This document shows positions 53,195 through 64,000 of a stretch of 64,000 nucleotides of DNA, piece by piece; the first letter of the stretch is position 1, and the number at the start of each line of letters is the position of its first letter. Source of the stretch: Syngnathus acus (lineage: Eukaryota > Chordata > Actinopteri > Syngnathiformes > Syngnathidae); NCBI RefSeq assembly GCF_901709675.1, contig NC_051094.1:12706501-12770500 (forward strand), given 5' to 3'. A model generated the notes under the pieces. It worked only from the letters and a program-made list of their open reading frames with translations. It made no database searches and was not told where the DNA came from. A program made the position numbers and the translations under genes.

Positions 53195-53762
53195 GCCACC
53201 AGGCGGTGTGGCTTGGCGTACGTAGGCATTGTTGCACTACACGGCTGGTAAGATTATTGGTGCTTCACTCCCCTCCCTGAAGGACATTTACACCTCCCAT
53301 CTCACCCGCAAGGCGACCATGATTGTGAGTGATGTGAGTCACCCCGCTCACTCTTTGTTTGATCTTCTGCCCTCTGGGAAGAGGTACAGATGCCTGCGCT
53401 CCCGCACCACCAGACTCACCAACAGCTTCATACTCCAGGCTGTTAGGATCCTGAACTCTCTTCCCCCTTCTGCGTAGCGTCCTGTACTTTTGCGCTATAT
53501 TCTGACTGTCTGCTGTATGCACACTTGCTCCATTTTAGCTCCTCTTATTTATTATGTTATTTGTTTATTTATTATTTATTCATCACTCTTATTTATTCGT
53601 TGTTTGTGCCTTCTTGTTTTTATTTTTTTGTGTTGTTTACTTGTATGTATATTGTGTACTATGTCTTGTCACCGTGGGATAGTGGGAACGTAATTTCGAT
53701 TTCTTTGTGTGTCTTGGCATGTGAAGAAATTGACAATAAAGCAGACTTTGACTTTGACTTTT
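53195..53762 (+). mobile_element. 3' end of a LINE with intact ORF C-terminus and 3'UTR
   Basis: The plus frame at 53229-53477 encodes GASLPSLKDIYTSHL, then DLLPSGKRYRCLRSR and ILNSLPPSA followed by a stop. This is the characteristic C-terminus of a teleost non-LTR element. The 3'UTR contains CTTGTCACCGTGGGATAGTG and ends AATAAAGCAGACTTTG plus tandem ACTTTG units, the self-made 3' tail. The same 3'UTR recurs inverted at 61218-61440. Confidence 0.85.
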
Positions 53763-56700
53763 ACAGTAAAAACACGATACAATGAAAGGGTTGGTTAACA
53801 GCAGTGCAGTGTGAAAAGGTTTATAAATTCCTTGCACAACATAGTCCAATACAATCCACACTGTATCGAGCAGTCGGCTTTTCCCCCCCCCCCTGCAGTT
53901 TAATAAAAGACTAAACCAATGGAAGCAATAACAAGGTGAAAAATAAAAATGCCAAAGGGAGAGAAAGAAGAGGATAAATACAAACAACCAGTGGGCTGCT
54001 GACTGAATGTCAACAGCAGCCTGCGCTGAGTCACCGGGGTGAAAAGAATATGGGGGGTTGAAGACGGCGCATCTCAACACTTTCTGCACTGAGTAGTCAC
54101 CAGAAACACAAAGACAGAACTAACTATGCAGAATAAGACCCACGCTGCCGTACAAAAGGTGTGTCGAATGTCTCCCTCCGTGTATACTAGCATGCATCAT
54201 TAGTGGGAAGATGGCTTGTGTAACTGACATGACTAGTCTGTGATACAAACACATCTATTAGAGGCGGGCAACTTGAGTTGCTGACTTGATGAATTCTGAC
54301 TTGCTTGGCAAAACATTTTGAAAAGCTTGCCTTGATTTTGACTTGGCATTATTGAGGCTCAACTTGAAGTCCATGACTTGACAAGTAATTCTGCTTTCAT
54401 TTGAAAATGTATTTCTTTTAATCTAGTGTGTCTTTTGTTTTTGAAAGAAAAGTTATTATAATTATGTTTTGGGGTCATGACATGTTCACTGTAAACCGAG
54501 TAACTCAGTCATAAGTAGGCTACGCTGAGCCAAAGGCTGACACTGCCTTGTTGTGCAAGTGTCATAAAAGAAAGCTTTATTAATTTTGAACTCATTAAAC
54601 TTTTAAATTAAATAAAAAACAATTTCTAGAGGGTCAACCCTGAAAAAAGCAAAATCCATGATCTGCAAAATTAAGACACATCTATGTCAATTAGCTTCAT
54701 CTTCGAATATTTTACTGTAAATGTTTTTTTAAAAAGCAGAAAAAATAGCTAAGAATTGCTTTTAAAATGTTTGCATGAAGGCTGTTTCATTCATATGTGT
54801 TGTTTTAATTTTCTGTTTCCCTAATTATTTGGTGGTGCTATACTTTTATATTTCTTATAAGCTATCAATTCTAAAGAATACAAGTTGCACACGTGTGTGT
54901 GCGTGTGTGTGTGTTTGGATCTTGCACAGAACACCATTAAGCTTGTACTGCCTTTGCTTGACAACCTGGGGGGGTGGTGGTAATGTGAAGGCTGTTCTTC
55001 AGCCAGACACTTGATGTTTCATTTAGTTTATTTTTTCTGGTGACCTTCTTTGCTGACTTTCAACAGCAGTTGATGAGTGTATTCCATCAATCAGCTGCGA
55101 CCTGCATTGATCTCACTTTTGTAATGTCGCCTGCTAAAACTCCACATGGAGAGATGGGCAACATAGTGCGAGAGTTTGACTACTGCTAGGTCAAATCAAT
55201 GACGCACTCAGTCAGTATCGTCCCCTCGCACAGGGAGGTAGACAAAAATCAGAAAAACAACATCAATGATGCTTATTTTGCAACACAGATTTAAATAGAA
55301 TAAAAGTGCAGTCTAATAAAATAAGATATGGAACATCCAAAAGGCGAACAAAGGGGCAAGAGAAAATTAATAACAAATTGCTTGAACAAAGACTCAGGAA
55401 ATGAAATGTGAGGGACTCATTTTTGAGAGTGATGAACCATAACTATCCATTTGCTTAGCCTCAAAAAGTATGAGCTTTTTTTAATTCACACAGAGAAGGC
55501 TGAAAGGAAGCTTATTTAACTGGCAAGAAATTAATTACAAAAGTTGTAGGTCCTGTTCTCATCCCATAGTCATGACATTTTAAATGGATGTGGTTGACCT
55601 ACTGTAAAGAAACGCTATGGAAGCTTCATAATTCATTTGCATCAGTGGCCTTTGGTTCAGCTCTTGACAAAATGCCACCTTGACAAACAGCCTGATTCAT
55701 CCAAAAAGGACCCATGGACAAGTTTCCCCTGTGTAGTATCCTGATTAATTTCCTTCAAGAAAGAAATTGTGCTAATGAATAAGGACTCTTTTGAAATAAC
55801 TCAATAACCATCGTTATCACTGACCTAAAATACTTTTAGCATTGTAGGCATCTCTTACACGCACTCGTGTGTAATTCTTTGTTATAGAGTGTTCACAGGA
55901 CATCTCGTACCCTTTTAATCTGCCAATGAATGATTGACATGACTTTGCCAACCGCCCCTGTGTCTCTCTAGACTGGACTGTCTCGACAACTGTTTGATGG
56001 AGCGGCATGACATTTGCTGCAAACACTAGCTGATCTTCGAGAATCAATCCCAATGACATTAGGCAGCTGCTGGGTATGAGTGAAAATGTCTTGACATTGC
56101 TACAAACGTTTCATGATGAGATTACTTTCTTTTACACTTCGGTCAAGGGCAAAATTAATTTTCTTCAAATCTACTATATGAAGGTATATTGAATGAAGGG
56201 ATGGTAGTTAAGGATAAGTCTAGCCGTTGAGAATAAATACGTCATACACTGCATGACAAAAAATTCCCTCACGTTGTTGGACTGCATTGACAGTAGCTTC
56301 GATTATGGCAATCGTAAGATCATTAATTTTCTCTGTAATGCGCAGCAAAGTGAAGCTTTTTGATTTATTTTTGTTGGAAGCCCATTTCTCTCACTGGGAA
56401 GGATAGTTTTGTGAAGCATGCACAGCGCTTTAGTTGTGTTTGCTTTTGTCTGTGGTAATGAGAAAAAAAAAAAGAAAAGCTTTCGACAGGCAAATAAAAG
56501 ATGGCCTCTCAATTTTTCTTTTCCTCATACAATACAATGCGCCAGAAAGGAAATGAGCCCATTGCTTAAAGCCTAAGAGTCTACTAATTGCAGAGATGTT
56601 TTTGCAATTTACCTTCAATTTGAGCATATTGGTTTCCATTTCATAATTTTTCATATGAGAGGGATTATATTTCTCTGTTGTGACGCATGCCTTCTTAAAA

Positions 56701-57929
56701 TGAATGTGGAGAAGAATCATGTGATTCCTGCTACTCTGAGGGCTGTGTAGGCTAATGTACTGTACATAGAAAGACAACATTTTCATTTGTAGGTGAAGTG
56801 GAAAATAAACTGAAAAATAATTCATATCCAATAATATCTTGATAACTGTCGTCACTCTACTTTGAGAGAGCACTCTGATCTTTCGACCACATCCAGAAAA
56901 TGGAGAACAGGGATGAGTCCCATCTGAATGAAAGGTTAAACACAAACATATTGTGGAAAAATGTAGGACTATGACAAGATTACTTGGGAAGATGAGTTGC
57001 AGTCTTTATTCTTTACATCTATGCCACATATATTGCAACATTCATTTTCTCTATGAAAACAGGGTTCATCGACTTGCCTCGACAATTCAGCTAGGCACTC
57101 CAATTTGCAGTGACATTAAACTGAGGTCTCAAGTTTACGATTAAACAGTTTTCTGGAAGGCGTCACTGAGAATCAATTTGTTGGTTCTTGCTGGAAGAAA
57201 TGGTCCAGCATTCATTGTTTTGCTTTCAACTTGACCGTTTCATGGTGTGAAAGACAAGCGGAAAATTTGAGAGCCATCTTGATAATTATACGGGATGTGA
57301 GGTGATTAACAAATTATTGGACATATAAATAGCCCTTTTCCCAGCGTAAGTCACATATTCGCATCGGCGCCGAGACCTAAAGAAAAACAACATCTTGCTG
57401 CAATAACCGTGTCTCACTTGACATCAGCTCATCCAAAGTGGAAGTGAGTCATAGTATCTTGCTCTTGTGTCGGTGGAGAAGAAACAAACAACATGATAGA
57501 CCCCTCCCCCGAATGAATAATTAGTCATCATTATCCCATCTCCGTTCTCGCAGTGGCTGCTGCGCTTTTGTCCTTTTCTGCATGATCCTAGCAAGATGGG
57601 CCACTTTTGAAAAGACTCTATACAAATATGAGAATCTGTGCTGCAGTGGTCCGGCACAGCCTGTCCCAGATTCTGATTAGCTCAACATGGTCCTAATGTT
57701 TCTTCTTCCTGTGATGAAGAAGAAGTGTGAAAGCGGGGAGGGAAGGAAGGAAATGTATCTTGGGTAAAATGAATCATGCCATTAGAAATGAGGATTTTCC
57801 TAATCTGCTTTCTTTCATATTTGAGTGAAGCATGGTGGTGGAATGATTTATTAAATAGTATGTACTACTACTACTACTACTACTATTAATAATATTAATA
57901 GTAATAACAATATGGTAATAGAAATAATG
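53763..57929. other. Non-coding region, no gene seen
   Basis: Low repeat content. The 171-codon minus-strand open frame at 56430-56945 is rich in low-information sequence and has no motif. 55570-55780 is GC-balanced and rich in TAAT and ATTTGCAT-type motifs (see findings). Confidence 0.5.
57863..57886 (+). repeat. (TAC)n microsatellite
   Basis: Eight TAC/ACT units. Confidence 0.9.
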
Positions 57930-58095
57930 ATGGGTGGCTTGATGGCCAACTGGTTTGCACTTGACAGTTGAGGTTTTGAGTTCAATCATGACTTCGGTGC
58001 GGATTTGGCATGTTCTCTGCTGTGCCTACCTGAGTTTTCTGCGGGTACTCTAATACCCTCTAACATTCTCAAAACAAAAATGGGAGGTAGATGAG
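57930..58095 (+). repeat. tRNA-headed SINE-like repeat, 5' half
   Basis: The head GGCCAACTGGTTTGCACTTG and GTTTTGAGTTCAATCATG resemble decayed A and B boxes. The body is TTGGCATGTTCTCTGCTGTG, CCTACCTGAGTTTTCTGCGG and TTCTCAAAACAAAAATGGG. This is the front part of the same family whose tail is seen at 3480-3636 and 26756-27012. Confidence 0.6.
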
Positions 58096-58167
58096 GCATT
58101 AAGAGCGTGTTGGAACAAACTGATATTGATATTTCGTTGGCCAGTGTCCTTCTGTTGCTCAATAGGG

Positions 58168-58275
58168 CACCTGCTGGATCTTACATCATTGCACTGTAGG
58201 CAACCTGCATGTATACATTATTGGACACCTGCTGGATCTTACATCATTGCACTGTAGGCAACCTGCATGTATACA
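58168..58275 (+). repeat. 58-bp-period tandem duplication
   Basis: An identical 50-bp block, starting CACCTGCTGGATCTTACATC and ending TGTATACATT, occurs at 58168 and 58226 with an 8-bp spacer. The lack of mutations suggests a recent event. Confidence 0.95.
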
Positions 58276-61134
58276 TTGAATTTGGAGGGGTTCGGTGAAT
58301 GTGCATATGAAACTGGTGGGCTTCGATACCTTCAACAAGTTTAAGAACCACTGCATTATTGTTTGATTGTGTTTGTATTGCGTGTTATTTTGTATTAGTC
58401 TGTTTCCAGAGGTGGCCATACCGTCCCAGAGACAGAAAAAAGATTTGTGTATTTATGCAAGAGAGACTCTTTTCAGTTACTCTGTCAGCCAAACTTTGGT
58501 CATCATTTTGTGTCCCTGCAGTGTCTTACTAAATAATTTCATTTATTTCATTTTTATTTCAGGAAATAGCAAGGCAACACAGTCAGTGTCATATCACAAC
58601 AAACACATGAGTAACAAAAATCAATATGCCTGAGAGGGGAAGTGGGAAGGAATAAAAATTTCATAAAGATTTCATTCCACACAAATAAAAAAAAACCAAA
58701 GAACGAATGTGAATGTCATTGTGAAATTTGTTATTATTATTATGTTTTATGAAACCTCCCATTATCCTCTCATTAACTTCTTCAAGCATGACAAAAAATG
58801 AAAGCTGTTTGCCCCAGAGAAGAATGACTCCTCAGCTTTAGGTTGGCAGCCAATATTTTGTACAGCAGCACAATAACAGACTTGGATTTCATTCTACACT
58901 TGGCTACAATGCAAAGCGGGATGGTGGTTAGAGTAAGCCAATTTAAACATAAAACTTTTTGTTTTAAGGGTGCAAATAAAAATAAGTGAATTTGAGACTT
59001 TGCAAAGCTCTTTGGAGCTATCATATGCGTAGATACTCTGATGCATGCCACTATTTCATTCAAATTGGGGTTCTCATCTTTCGGACTACAACTTGGTTTT
59101 TTTCAAGGGAGTCAGATTGCACTGCTATTTGCACTATTCAAGGAAAATGAACGCTCAGTGGCGTCTGCACATTTTGTTCAGAGATGCTGGAAGGGCTGTA
59201 AATTACTGAGGTGAGGCTACATTTCGATCTTGCTTGCAATTTTAACACCGCAAAGTCCCCCATTAAATGTGGTGCCTCAGATGTAGCTCTTGGATATGAG
59301 ATCAAGGTGGCACAAAGTACAATTTTAGTCAAACCATGCAGATGACTCGAGTGCAGTGAACTCGGCAGTCAACAGCGGTTTATGAGACAACAACTGGCTG
59401 ATGTAATAAAGCTACCAATTCAAGTAGAAGCCGTAAATTTAAAAGGGTCAAACTATCTGTGAGGGACACAGGTGAGCATCAGGTAACACGGAGAGAATAC
59501 GTTAGGCTAAAATAAACTATAAAATACCGGACACGATCATGACAAGGCCATTTTAGAGGACATGCACTCCTCAAAGAAGTCTCCAGAGAATATGCTTACT
59601 GATTCATTTTACCCAGGACATAACCTCTTTCAATTCTTATCCTTCGGTTGGTTCTACTGAACTCAACAATTTTGATGTGTCAGACACCATTTCTGACTCC
59701 GCACAGTCACACTGGTACTCTTTAGAGGGATCACATACGCACACCAAATGTGCTATAACCTTTACAGTGGAACTCAATTTGAACTCTAAACTTTGGAACG
59801 CACGCTCAGCCCCATAATATGTCCATGACACTCTCCAATTGCACCAGCAAACAGAGTAGACTATCCTCGAACTTTGCTCTCAACGCAGTTACAGCTGAGA
59901 GTGCAGTAAAGGTTGTGCATAGGCAAAAAAAAAGTAAATAATCACACACACTCTGTTCAATTACCATATTCAGCTAATGCAGCGTTTTTTTATTTGGACT
60001 AAAGCAGATGATGTGCAAAGTTAATAGTGTTTCCCAACCAGGGATCGTGAGCTCATTGCAGGGTCTCGGTGGAAACATTCAATCGTTTATATTTGGGCTG
60101 CAACTAACTTATAGTTTAATAATTGGTTAAGCTGTTATTTTGTTTCAAGCTCAAATAAAACTACTAATTTCCATCCCTTCATTCAAAAACATTATCCTAA
60201 ATTGACAGTGCACAAAGAAATTAAGATTCAGTTGTCCGTAAGAAAAAGGAGAAACGTGTTGATTGTTTTCCAAACAAAAAGTAAATGCTTACAAATGTCT
60301 TATTTTGATTGAATTCAAAGATAATTAGTCCTCATCGGGGACTGAATAAATCAGAGAATATTTACTAGTGAGAGACTGATTTGGACAATTTTAAATTACT
60401 CAAGTTCTCCTCGTTCAATGATTCTCAAAAATGTTTTTTGATTCATTCAATAATCAATTAGTTGTGGAATAATCGTATTAACTGTAATTTATTTTCAAAA
60501 CGGTAAATATTTTCTGTCATTCCATAAACCCAGCAATAAAATGTTATCTGTGGCACAGGCGTGTATCAGTTCATGAGTCTCATTGAAGCTCAGAAGACTG
60601 ATCAAAAGAGGGTAAAACTGCCATGTAGGACCTTAATGTGAGTCAAATGTGCTCTTTTTTTTTTTAAATGTTACCTATGAAAAGATATGTACATTAGTTA
60701 TTTTGGTTTCTTATTGTTTTTAAAGCGTATATTGATTTTTCATTCTCAAGGCAGTTCCAAGTACAATGTTGTGTTTGAACTTATCTTGATTATATCTAAA
60801 ATGGTCCATATGGGCATCGACGCAATTCTTCTCTTCTGACCATTTCTCCCCTCATTCTTCTATCAAATATCTTTCTCAGATCATGCAGCTCCTGAGCCTA
60901 CCAGCACTGTACAAAGTGCATGTAGGAGAAACAAGGAGACAAGGCTGTGCGTTAGGCAAGGAGAGGGAGCCAAAGAAGGCAACCACCCAGCAGCAAGACT
61001 GCTATCTCCTCCTGAATCAGTCATCCTTTCTCAAGGGTTTTTCCTTTTTTTTACCCCAAATTGTTCTTTCCTTGCCTTGGGAGATTTTACCAGGGGATGT
61101 TGTTGATCTCTGTGAACTGTGGGGTGGGGAGTGA
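58276..61134. other. Non-coding region with old repeat fragments
   Basis: Near 60028, AGTGTTTCCCAACCAGGG looks like a hAT-type end. 60096-60475 begins GGGCTGCAACTAACTTATAG and ends AATAATCAATTAGTTGTGG, matching the inverted ends of a common teleost element. 60880-61130 keeps a weak LINE 3'UTR-like stretch. No gene is seen. Confidence 0.45.
60096..60475. mobile_element. Probable non-autonomous DNA element with GCAACTAA ends
   Basis: The left end GGGCTGCAACTAAC and the inverted right end CCACAACTAATTGATTATTG are related. The interior is AT-rich and non-coding. Target duplication is not clear. Confidence 0.45.
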
Positions 61135-61193
61135 TATATATATATACTATATATTTTTAGTATATATGTATATATATATATATATATATATAA
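61135..61193 (+). repeat. (TA)n microsatellite
   Basis: Two long TA runs around TTTTTAGTA. Confidence 0.9.
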
Positions 61194-61217
61194 ATGTGTG
61201 TGTGTTGTGTGTCAAAG

Positions 61218-61440
61218 TAAAAAAAAAGTCAAAGTCAAAGTCTGCTTTATTGTCAATTTCTTCACATGCCAAGACACAAAGAAATTGAAATTACGTTCCC
61301 ACTATCCCACGGTGACAAGACATAGTACACAATATACATACAAGTAAACAACACAAAAAAATAGAAACAAGAAGGCACAAACAATTAATAAATAAGAGTG
61401 ATGAATAAATAATAAATAAACAAATAACATAATAAAAGGC
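61218..61440 (-). mobile_element. LINE 3'UTR, minus strand; same family as 53195-53762
   Basis: Begins with AAAGTC units, then CTGCTTTATTGTCAATTTC, CACATGCCAAGACACAAAG and CCACGGTGACAAGACATAG. This is the exact inverse order of the 3'UTR at 53520-53762. Coding sequence is absent. Confidence 0.85.
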
Positions 61441-61478
61441 CATCGCCTTCACACAACAAGAGGAGCAAAAATAGAGCA

Positions 61479-61479
<1 letters not shown>

Positions 61480-61525
<46 letters not shown>
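61480..61525 (+). repeat. (GT)n microsatellite
   Basis: About 22 GT units ending in GCGTGCATG. Confidence 0.95.
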
Positions 61526-64000
61526 CATGAAGAAAGTCTAGCTTCAAGATTCCACACAGATTACTGAGGAAGGCTAATGTAGGGCAAAGCCTCACTGCCG
61601 TGCAAAGAAATGTACATTACAGCTGAAAAATCTCTGACCCGCACAGGCTGCTGCTGCTGCAAGTGCCCTCGGGATGCAGGATTTCTAAATAGGGGTGGCA
61701 TACAGCACCCACGCGCAAAGAGTTATCGGGAAGAACCAGGATGTATTCACGTTAATATGAATTAATCTCGTGAGTCACAAGTTTCTCTATTAATAATGAG
61801 AGCAGTCCTATGCAAAGGTGCAATGAAAGACTTGACTCAGTTTTAATTGACACAGCCGAGAGGAAGGTACTGTAGGTGTCCGAAGTACAAAATCGCAATC
61901 TTTCAGGATTCACTGACAAATCACTGTGCCCAATAATGCAGTTTTGTTCTGACACTTTAGTACCCACAGGGTGTGTTGAGCATAGCGTGCGGATTGACTT
62001 CAAACATTTCATCAATTCAGATGAGTTGGCTTTATTTGCAAATGTCAGCATTACGTGTCCTAGTTTTCTTCGTACAGAGACAGATACATTGTTGCACATT
62101 AGTTGTTGCTTTTTTTGAATCACTGTGATAAAAAAACATAGCTTTGAAGAAAATTGGACAAATCACCCACTTTCCTCCTACCCAACACCTTTCAACTTTG
62201 TTCTCTGGATCTTATTTGCCAGTGTGAAGCTTCCCATTGCGTACTTATTTGATATTTCTTTGCAAAGGATCTCCTCCTATTATTAGACGGCAGCAGGATA
62301 TCATGCTGAGAGTGTGGCTAGGGAAACAGATTTCTTCGGAATTGCTCAAACGCATTTAAAACCACTGGAGCTTTTAGAGCACCGTGATCAAGAAGACGAT
62401 CTGATAGGAAGAAAAAGTTGGGATTGTAAGACAAGGGCTGAGTGCTGCTGTCAAGCCCGCTATGGTCAGACAAAAGTGGATCAATCAGAATCTAAGCTTT
62501 CCACTCCAGAGAAATCATGAGATATCAAGCCAGCGGTGACAGATGAAAGATTCTTTCATCAGTGACTGGATGCCATCCTCTCAGGGAAAAGTGTGTGGAT
62601 GGCAAGTGTCACTCCCTGTATATAAATAGGTCCATGTTACTTAATGTATACGTAAGGGTAGTTGAGCATTTAAGATCAGAAACACAACGTTGCAGAAGGT
62701 ATGTGGAGAAAACCATTGCACTTTGCCTCATTAAAGACAGAAGGGTAAATAACACCTTACCATCTGTTCATGCAACAGGCTTACGCATTACGCCTGGGGA
62801 GGAGGATGTGAATGCTCTTGGCCTGTCAAAATGATTAACTGCATTAATAGGTCATTACGGATGGTGAATTAGCCCTAGGTTCTTACATAGACAGACGGTA
62901 GAAATGTTCATCATTGAAACACATTCAGAGACCTAATGGAGCCTTGGTTATTTGTGATTATCATGATGTTGATACGCTATGACCAATAGGTATTAGCATG
63001 CTCCATTAGAGAAGTAATCGACCGTATAAACTTGGTTCCTATTAAACATTCCTTTGCATATGGATGAGAGAATAGAGCTGGTTGATGATGCAAATCACTT
63101 GTTGCTTCCATATTTAATCACGCCCCATCATTTCTTCCATATGAAAACGCCAGCGAATAACTGTCTGACAGTGTCAACAAAAATGTAACTGTCATCTTTT
63201 TAAAGGACTTTGGCCAAAGGGCTACGGCGCATCTACATCATGGCACTTTTGCAATACCTTTTCATCTCCCACACTAGGCATAGTGTGAATTAAAATTAAA
63301 TCAATACTAAATTAAATCATTGCAAGTTTGATTTGATTCACCAAACAAAGTAATAGCTGTGTGAATTCATTTTAGCAAGAGGTGATTATTTGAAAGAGGT
63401 TTAAGGGCAATCAAGCTCGTTCGTGCCAAAATTGATTTTGATCAAACAAATACTGTTTATGCTCATGACGCTCAAAAGAGATCGGGCGAGCAGATGAGGA
63501 GCCATTATCAGCCACCGCAAATTGCTGCTGCCATGTGAAAAGATTTCGCTTCCTGGAAGGGATTTTTTTTAATTCGCAGGTAATTAGTAATTCCCGACCT
63601 CTGACCATTTAGCCAGACAGCTATTAGTACCTCAGACTGTAATTTGGAGGTATTTATCCCGTCAAACAGTCTGAGAAGCGTGAGTGTTTTTTGTTAAACA
63701 GTACTAATGGAACAATGCAGTGATTCAGACTTCAACAACTTGTTTCCTAGTTCTGAAAAAACAGCGGAAACATACTAAAGCAAATAAAGTACTGTGCTAT
63801 AATCAAGCAAAATCATAATTATTAGGATGTTTATTTGACGAATAACAACAATGAAACCTTTTTTTTTTTTTACACTTTGTGTACTCAATAAGAATGCAGC
63901 TTTGACATTCATAAAGCCTGACCGAGGTAACATCTAAACAGGGGAACATTTTAATTAAATAGCTTGTGATCAACATAAAAACATGTGGTGAGACACAATT
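61526..64000. other. Non-coding, low-repeat region
   Basis: No exon is recognised. Stretches such as 62870-63150 and 63390-63690 look unlike the surrounding repeats and are dense in homeodomain, POU and E-box-like words, as in vertebrate conserved enhancers (see findings). Open frames here have no motif. Confidence 0.4.

Noticed and set aside
53637-54089. 150-codon minus-strand open frame
   Set aside because: Overlaps the antisense of a LINE 3'UTR and simple sequence; no motif.
56430-56945. 171-codon minus-strand open frame
   Set aside because: No family motif, odd low-information composition and no splice context; chance open frame in AT-rich DNA.

Overview
This is genomic DNA from a ray-finned fish, most likely a percomorph teleost. 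The evidence is two vertebrate genes with fish-like features, very long AT-rich non-coding stretches, and a typical teleost repeat mixture: hAT-like short elements, Tc1-type and TA-targeting DNA transposons, several non-LTR retrotransposon tails, a Penelope-like element and microsatellites. There are no operons, phage, IS elements or CRISPR arrays. Species cannot be told from the sequence.

Only two protein-coding genes can be supported. (1) At the left edge, on the minus strand, lies the 5' part of piwil2, a germline PIWI-clade Argonaute. I reconstructed seven coding exons between 1 and 3259 with fully consistent splice phases, giving 318 codons before the window ends. A probable 5'UTR intron and an upstream promoter carry a CRE palindrome and a dense CCAAT (NF-Y) cluster at 4352-4619. 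(2) On the plus strand, head-to-head with piwil2, is htr7, the Gs-coupled serotonin receptor 7. It has two coding exons (7351-7817 and 28171-28909) separated by a 20.4-kb intron in the Asp-Arg-Tyr motif of TM3, and predicts a 401-residue receptor with an unusually short C-tail. A polyadenylation signal follows at 29322. The two start codons are 4.1 kb apart and the genes are transcribed away from each other.

Layout: 1-3287 piwil2 exons; 3288-4620 inferred 5'UTR intron and promoter; 4620-7350 intergenic; 7351-28909 htr7 with a repeat-rich intron; 28910-29345 htr7 3'UTR; 29345-64000 a gene-poor region with no convincing coding exon, only repeats and some low-repeat, homeodomain/POU-motif-rich stretches that could be conserved regulatory elements.

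The most striking structure is an 815-bp Penelope-like insertion in the htr7 intron (20770-21584). It is flanked by a 14-bp target-site duplication and built as two 239-bp inverted arms, nearly identical, around a GIY-YIG endonuclease remnant. Each arm carries a hammerhead-ribozyme-like core. I do not see a wholly new multi-gene system in this window.
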